Assembly: GCA_947458415.1 (NCBI GenBank)
Contig: CANGZG010000097.1
Span: 1 to 9,160 of the forward strand
Direction of reading: 5' to 3'
From: Comamonadaceae bacterium
GTDB lineage: Bacteria; Pseudomonadota; Gammaproteobacteria; Burkholderiales; Burkholderiaceae_C
DNA: 9,160 nucleotides
Of this stretch, positions 6,753 to 9,160 are shown in pieces. Position numbers and translations under genes: made by a program. The notes beneath the pieces were generated by a model. The model searched no databases and had not been told where the DNA came from. It saw only the letters and a program-made list of their open reading frames with translations. The stretch's first letter is position 1. Each line of letters opens with the position of its first letter.

Positions 6753-7304
6753 TTACCAGCTTTGCGGCGCAGAACCTGGGGGAGGGATTGCGCTGGCGGC
6801 TGGCAGGGGCGGAAGCGGCGGGTAGTTGTAGGTTGGGGTGTTGGAGACCACAGGTGTGATTTGCAATCGCACGGTAGGGCCTGGGTCTTGCGGCATTTGC
6901 ACCATGTATTGCTTGCCTGCGTATTCATAGGTCACGTTGTAGGCTGTGGTACGGTTTTCGTAAAAATGTTGGGTGCTGCATGTTTGAATATTTTTGGTTT
7001 CGGGGGGCGGTGCGCCCTCGATTTTGTCGCCCAAAATGGCGCCACCAAAAATGCCGATGGCTGTGCCCAGTCCGTCACGGCCGATGGCATGGCCAACGGT
7101 GCCGCCAGCGATGGCCCCCATGAGTGCGCCTGCGCCGGACTTCTGTGGTTGGGTGGTGACTTGCTGTTGCGTACAAACCTGACGGGGTACCGCCACTTGT
7201 TGGATGACAGGTACCGATGAAATCACGCGGCCGACCTCTTGCGCGTGCAATGAAGGCTGAAAGACAAGGGTGGACAGACCCAAAACACCGAGCAGTTTTT
7301 TCAT
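6753..7304 (-). CDS. Secreted glycine-zipper 2TM-domain protein (17-kDa surface antigen-like)
   Basis: The 183-residue product starts with a Sec signal peptide (MKKLLGVLGLSTLVFQPSLHA, cleavage expected after Ala21, before QEVGRV). It has no lipobox cysteine, so I expect a periplasmic or outer-membrane-associated non-lipoprotein. Residues about 57-93 form a glycine zipper, GAGALMGAIAGGTVGHAIGRDGLGTAIGIFGGAILGDKIEG, two Gly/Ala-spaced helices like those of the Rickettsia 17-kDa antigen and SlyB-type families. Two cysteines (44 and 109) flank it and could form a disulfide. The C-terminal third holds a YNVTYEYAGKQYMVQMPQDPG strand region, seen in many such proteins, then a Pro-rich end from about 155. 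AAGGAA seven bases before the ATG supports the start. It is transcribed alone, away from folC, and closed by its own terminator. The precise function is unknown, and a cell-envelope role is only inferred. Confidence 0.85.
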   Translation of the reverse strand: MKKLLGVLGLSTLVFQPSLHAQEVGRVISSVPVIQQVAVPRQVCTQQQVTTQPQKSGAGALMGAIAGGTVGHAIGRDGLGTAIGIFGGAILGDKIEGAPPPETKNIQTCSTQHFYENRTTAYNVTYEYAGKQYMVQMPQDPGPTVRLQITPVVSNTPTYNYPPLPPLPAASAIPPPGSAPQSW

Positions 7305-7401
7305 AAAGACGTTCCTTGTTCAGACGACATGACCACACTTTAACGAATCAACAAGACATGAGGTTGACAGGGTTTTCTGCTCTTTGGGTGACAATCTTCC
7401 T
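7305..7401. other. Divergent intergenic region between the glycine-zipper gene and folC
   Basis: These 97 bases must hold the start signals for both divergent genes. On the left, AAGGAA (minus strand, 7317-7312) is the ribosome binding site of the glycine-zipper gene. TAAAGT (minus strand, 7342-7337) is a weak -10 candidate for it without a convincing -35. On the right, a consensus TTGACA (7364-7369) faces folC. I see no clear operator or riboswitch-like structure here. Confidence 0.6.
7364..7395 (+). promoter_or_regulatory. Possible folC promoter with start very near the ATG
   Basis: TTGACA at 7364-7369 is a perfect -35 box. The best -10 match downstream is GACAAT (7390-7395), 20 bases away, which is longer than the ideal 17. 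A start six to seven bases after it would fall at about 7401-7403, on the folC ATG. The spacing is poor, so this is only a candidate. Confidence 0.3.
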
Positions 7402-8688
7402 ATGAATTTAGAAGAATGGCTAGGTCATTGTGAGCGCTTGCACCCTCAAACCATCGAGATGGGGCTTGAGCGGGTGTCGTTGGTGGCCAAGACCATGGGT
7501 TTGGCATTTGACTGTCCGGTGGTCACGGTCGCTGGCACCAACGGCAAAGGCTCGACCTGCGCGATGTTGGAGTCTGTTTACAGGCAGGCAGGTTACAAAA
7601 CGGGGCTTTATACCTCGCCGCATTTGGTGTATTTCCAAGAGCGCTGTTGCATCAATGGACAACCTGTTGCACAGGCGGATTTGGTTCGGCATTTCGAGCG
7701 AGTCGAAGTGGCCAGAGGGAATGTGTCGCTCAGCTATTTCGAGTTCACCAGTTTGGCGTTGTTCAGTTGTTTGGCCGACGCTGGTTTGGATGTGGTGATT
7801 TTGGAAGTCGGCTTGGGTGGCCGCTTGGACGCAGTGAATGTCATTGATGCCGATTGCGCGGTCATCACCAGCGTCGATTTAGACCACATGGCGTTGCTCG
7901 GGCCCGATCGGGAAAGCATTGGGTGGGAAAAAGCCGGCATCATGCGCGCGGGTAACCCCGTCGTGATCAGCGACCCTGCGCCGCCTGCTTCTGTGCTGAA
8001 GCACGCCAGTCATTTGCAAGCAGACGTTTGGCAAGTCATGCAGGACGTGCAATTTGCAGGTGACAACCAACAGTGGACTTGGCGTGGCCGTGGCCGCACT
8101 TACAGTGGGTTGGCGTACCCGGCACTGCGTGGCGCCAACCAATTGCTGAACGCGGCAGGTGTGATTGCGGTGATGGAGGCGATGCGCGCGCAGTTGCCTG
8201 TCACGGCGCAAGCCATTCGTGCTGGGCTGTCCATGGTTGCTTGGCCTGGGCGCTTTCAAATCTTGCCTGGCCAACCCGCGATCGTGCTGGATGTGGCGCA
8301 CAACCCCCATGCTGCCGCAGCCTTGGCCCACAATTTGGATGCCATGGGTTTTTACCCCCGTACGCATGCGGTGGTGGGCGCCATGGCCGACAAAGATTTG
8401 GCGGGTTTGCTGCGTCGAATGATGCCGCTGGTCGACTGTTGGTATTTTTGCGATTTGCCCAGCCCCAGGGCTGCCAGCGCACATGACTTGAAAACCGTTT
8501 GGCAATCGATGAAACCAGCCGCGAGCGCGACGGCGATCACATGCACAGGGCCTTCTGAAGCGACACGTCTGGCCCTGTTGGCGGCTGACCCCGCTGATAG
8601 AATTCTCATTTTTGGTTCGTTTTTCACTGTCGGCGGGGTTTTGCAGCACGGAATCGAAGGCCGTCTACCCGCCGCTTCACTTACCTGA
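7402..8688 (+). CDS. folC: Bifunctional dihydrofolate synthase / folylpolyglutamate synthase
   Basis: This cytoplasmic ATP-dependent ligase adds glutamate to dihydropteroate, giving dihydrofolate, and further glutamates to folates. From ATG 7402 it is 428 residues, normal for the family. The start EEWLGHCERLHPQTIEMGLERV is typical. The P-loop GTNGKGS sits at 45-51, TSPHL at 71-75, and LEVGLGGRLDA at 134-144. LDHMALLGPDRESIGWEKAGI follows at 160-180, with Lys177 in the usual carbamylated-lysine position. The C-terminal ligase domain has PGRFQ, DVAHNPHAA (from Asp297), DKD and a GSFFTVGGV end. An in-frame TTG at 7384 would add six residues, but ATG is preferred by homology-like content. The ribosome binding site is weak (GGGTGA at 7386-7391), which fits a leaderless or coupled start poorly understood from sequence alone. 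The next gene starts nine bases after the stop. Confidence 0.95.
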   Translation: MNLEEWLGHCERLHPQTIEMGLERVSLVAKTMGLAFDCPVVTVAGTNGKGSTCAMLESVYRQAGYKTGLYTSPHLVYFQERCCINGQPVAQADLVRHFERVEVARGNVSLSYFEFTSLALFSCLADAGLDVVILEVGLGGRLDAVNVIDADCAVITSVDLDHMALLGPDRESIGWEKAGIMRAGNPVVISDPAPPASVLKHASHLQADVWQVMQDVQFAGDNQQWTWRGRGRTYSGLAYPALRGANQLLNAAGVIAVMEAMRAQLPVTAQAIRAGLSMVAWPGRFQILPGQPAIVLDVAHNPHAAAALAHNLDAMGFYPRTHAVVGAMADKDLAGLLRRMMPLVDCWYFCDLPSPRAASAHDLKTVWQSMKPAASATAITCTGPSEATRLALLAADPADRILIFGSFFTVGGVLQHGIEGRLPAASLT

Positions 8689-8697
8689 ACCTTGCCC

Positions 8698-9160
8698 ATG
8701 GCCTTTTTCAAGTCCCGCGCCCCATCCCCGTCTCAAGCCGAATCCGCCAAGGATGACGCGCAAAGCATGGACAGCTTGCGCAAACAAGCGCGTCACAGGC
8801 TGATTGGGGCGACGGTACTGGTGGTGATCGCGGTGCTCGGTTTTCCGCTGGTGTTTGACACCAAGCCGCGCGACCTCGCGTCAGACATCCGTATCGACAT
8901 GCCCGACCGGGACGCGGTGCGTCCCTCTCAGCCACCCACGGTGGCCATCCCTGACAAATTGGACAACGCCAAAGTGTCGTTGTCAGAAGCTGTCAGTGCC
9001 AATGAACAAGTGGTGGTGGATGACAACAAAAAAACCGCCGCCCCCGCAGTGAACCCGCCGTCTGAACCATCTGCTTCTGACACCAAAGTCACTGAAACCA
9101 AATCCACCGACACCAAACCCAAAGCTGAAGCTGCCAAAACAGCGCCAGCACCTGCTGACG
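8698..9160 (+). CDS. DedD-like inner-membrane protein, probably SPOR-domain (3' end outside window)
   Basis: The frame opens at ATG 8698 and is still open at the window edge, giving 154 residues (MAFFKSRAPSPSQAESAKDD...). A charged cytoplasmic start of about 34 residues with SLRKQARHRLIG leads into one transmembrane helix (about 35-53, LIGATVLVVIAVLGFPLVF). It is followed by FDTKPRDLASDIRIDMPDRD and then a long Pro/Ala/Thr/Lys-rich, probably disordered periplasmic stretch. This layout, including the LIGA-VLVVIAVLGFPLVFDT-P block, is that of DedD-type proteins, which end in a peptidoglycan-binding SPOR domain and act at the division site. The SPOR domain itself would lie beyond the window, so it is inferred. 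The start is nine bases after the folC stop, implying an operon. In related bacteria this folC-dedD pair is commonly followed by cvpA and purF, from memory. Confidence 0.82.
   Translation, partial: MAFFKSRAPSPSQAESAKDDAQSMDSLRKQARHRLIGATVLVVIAVLGFPLVFDTKPRDLASDIRIDMPDRDAVRPSQPPTVAIPDKLDNAKVSLSEAVSANEQVVVDDNKKTAAPAVNPPSEPSASDTKVTETKSTDTKPKAEAAKTAPAPAD

Noticed and set aside
6720..7220. Plus-strand open frame (166 codons) opposite the glycine-zipper gene
   Set aside because: It starts inside the terminator hairpin, is rich in Cys, Gly and Trp, and has no signals. The minus-strand gene has a signal peptide, zipper and ribosome binding site.
9085..9138. Repeat-like Thr/Lys/Asp/Ala run in the DedD-like protein
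   Set aside because: It is ordinary low-complexity linker, common between the membrane helix and SPOR domain. There is no regular repeat unit.
1..9160. Search for a mobile element, defence system, CRISPR array or tRNA
   Set aside because: No transposase, integrase, direct-repeat array, tRNA-like fold or compositional break was seen. All genes look like native housekeeping or catabolic genes.

Overview
The window carries ordinary chromosomal genes of a Gram-negative bacterium, most likely a betaproteobacterium of the order Burkholderiales, perhaps close to Comamonadaceae (Limnohabitans/Rhodoferax-like). This placement is an inference from protein style, moderate G+C, heavy use of TTG for leucine, and a folC gene followed by a DedD/SPOR-type membrane protein. 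I see no mobile element, CRISPR array, tRNA, rRNA or phage gene, and no stretch of 300 bases without a gene.

Left part, plus strand (1-4986). The tail of an MscS-type mechanosensitive channel gene (1-294) is followed by a 145-base gap with a good promoter candidate and a sharp palindrome. Then come etfB and etfA, one base apart, encoding the two subunits of electron transfer flavoprotein. A strong intrinsic terminator follows etfA. Just beyond it, a GTG-started large acyl-CoA dehydrogenase of the DmdC/AcdA-like type begins, then a nitronate monooxygenase-family protein. The functional logic is that the dehydrogenase passes electrons from an acyl-CoA to ETF, which hands them to ETF:ubiquinone oxidoreductase (not in this window). 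The four genes encode flavin- or nucleotide-binding proteins. A perfect 11-bp hairpin overlapping the last stop codon closes this block.

Middle part, minus strand (5029-7304). Read in the direction of transcription, a secreted glycine-zipper protein (7304-6753) ends at its own terminator. Next is argG, argininosuccinate synthase (6654-5350), followed after three bases by ppnP, a small pyrimidine/purine nucleoside phosphorylase (5346-5029). ppnP converges on the left block, and the hairpin at 4986-5011 can serve both directions.

Right part, plus strand (7402-9160). folC, the bifunctional dihydrofolate/folylpolyglutamate synthase, diverges from the glycine-zipper gene. Nine bases after it starts a single-pass membrane protein with a low-complexity periplasmic region, cut by the window edge and probably a DedD/SPOR-domain protein.

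I found no convincing undescribed system. The points most worth a second look are the palindrome at the etfB start site, the terminator splitting etfBA from its likely electron donor, the extended ends of ArgG and its tight pairing with ppnP, and a possible leaderless or near-leaderless folC message.
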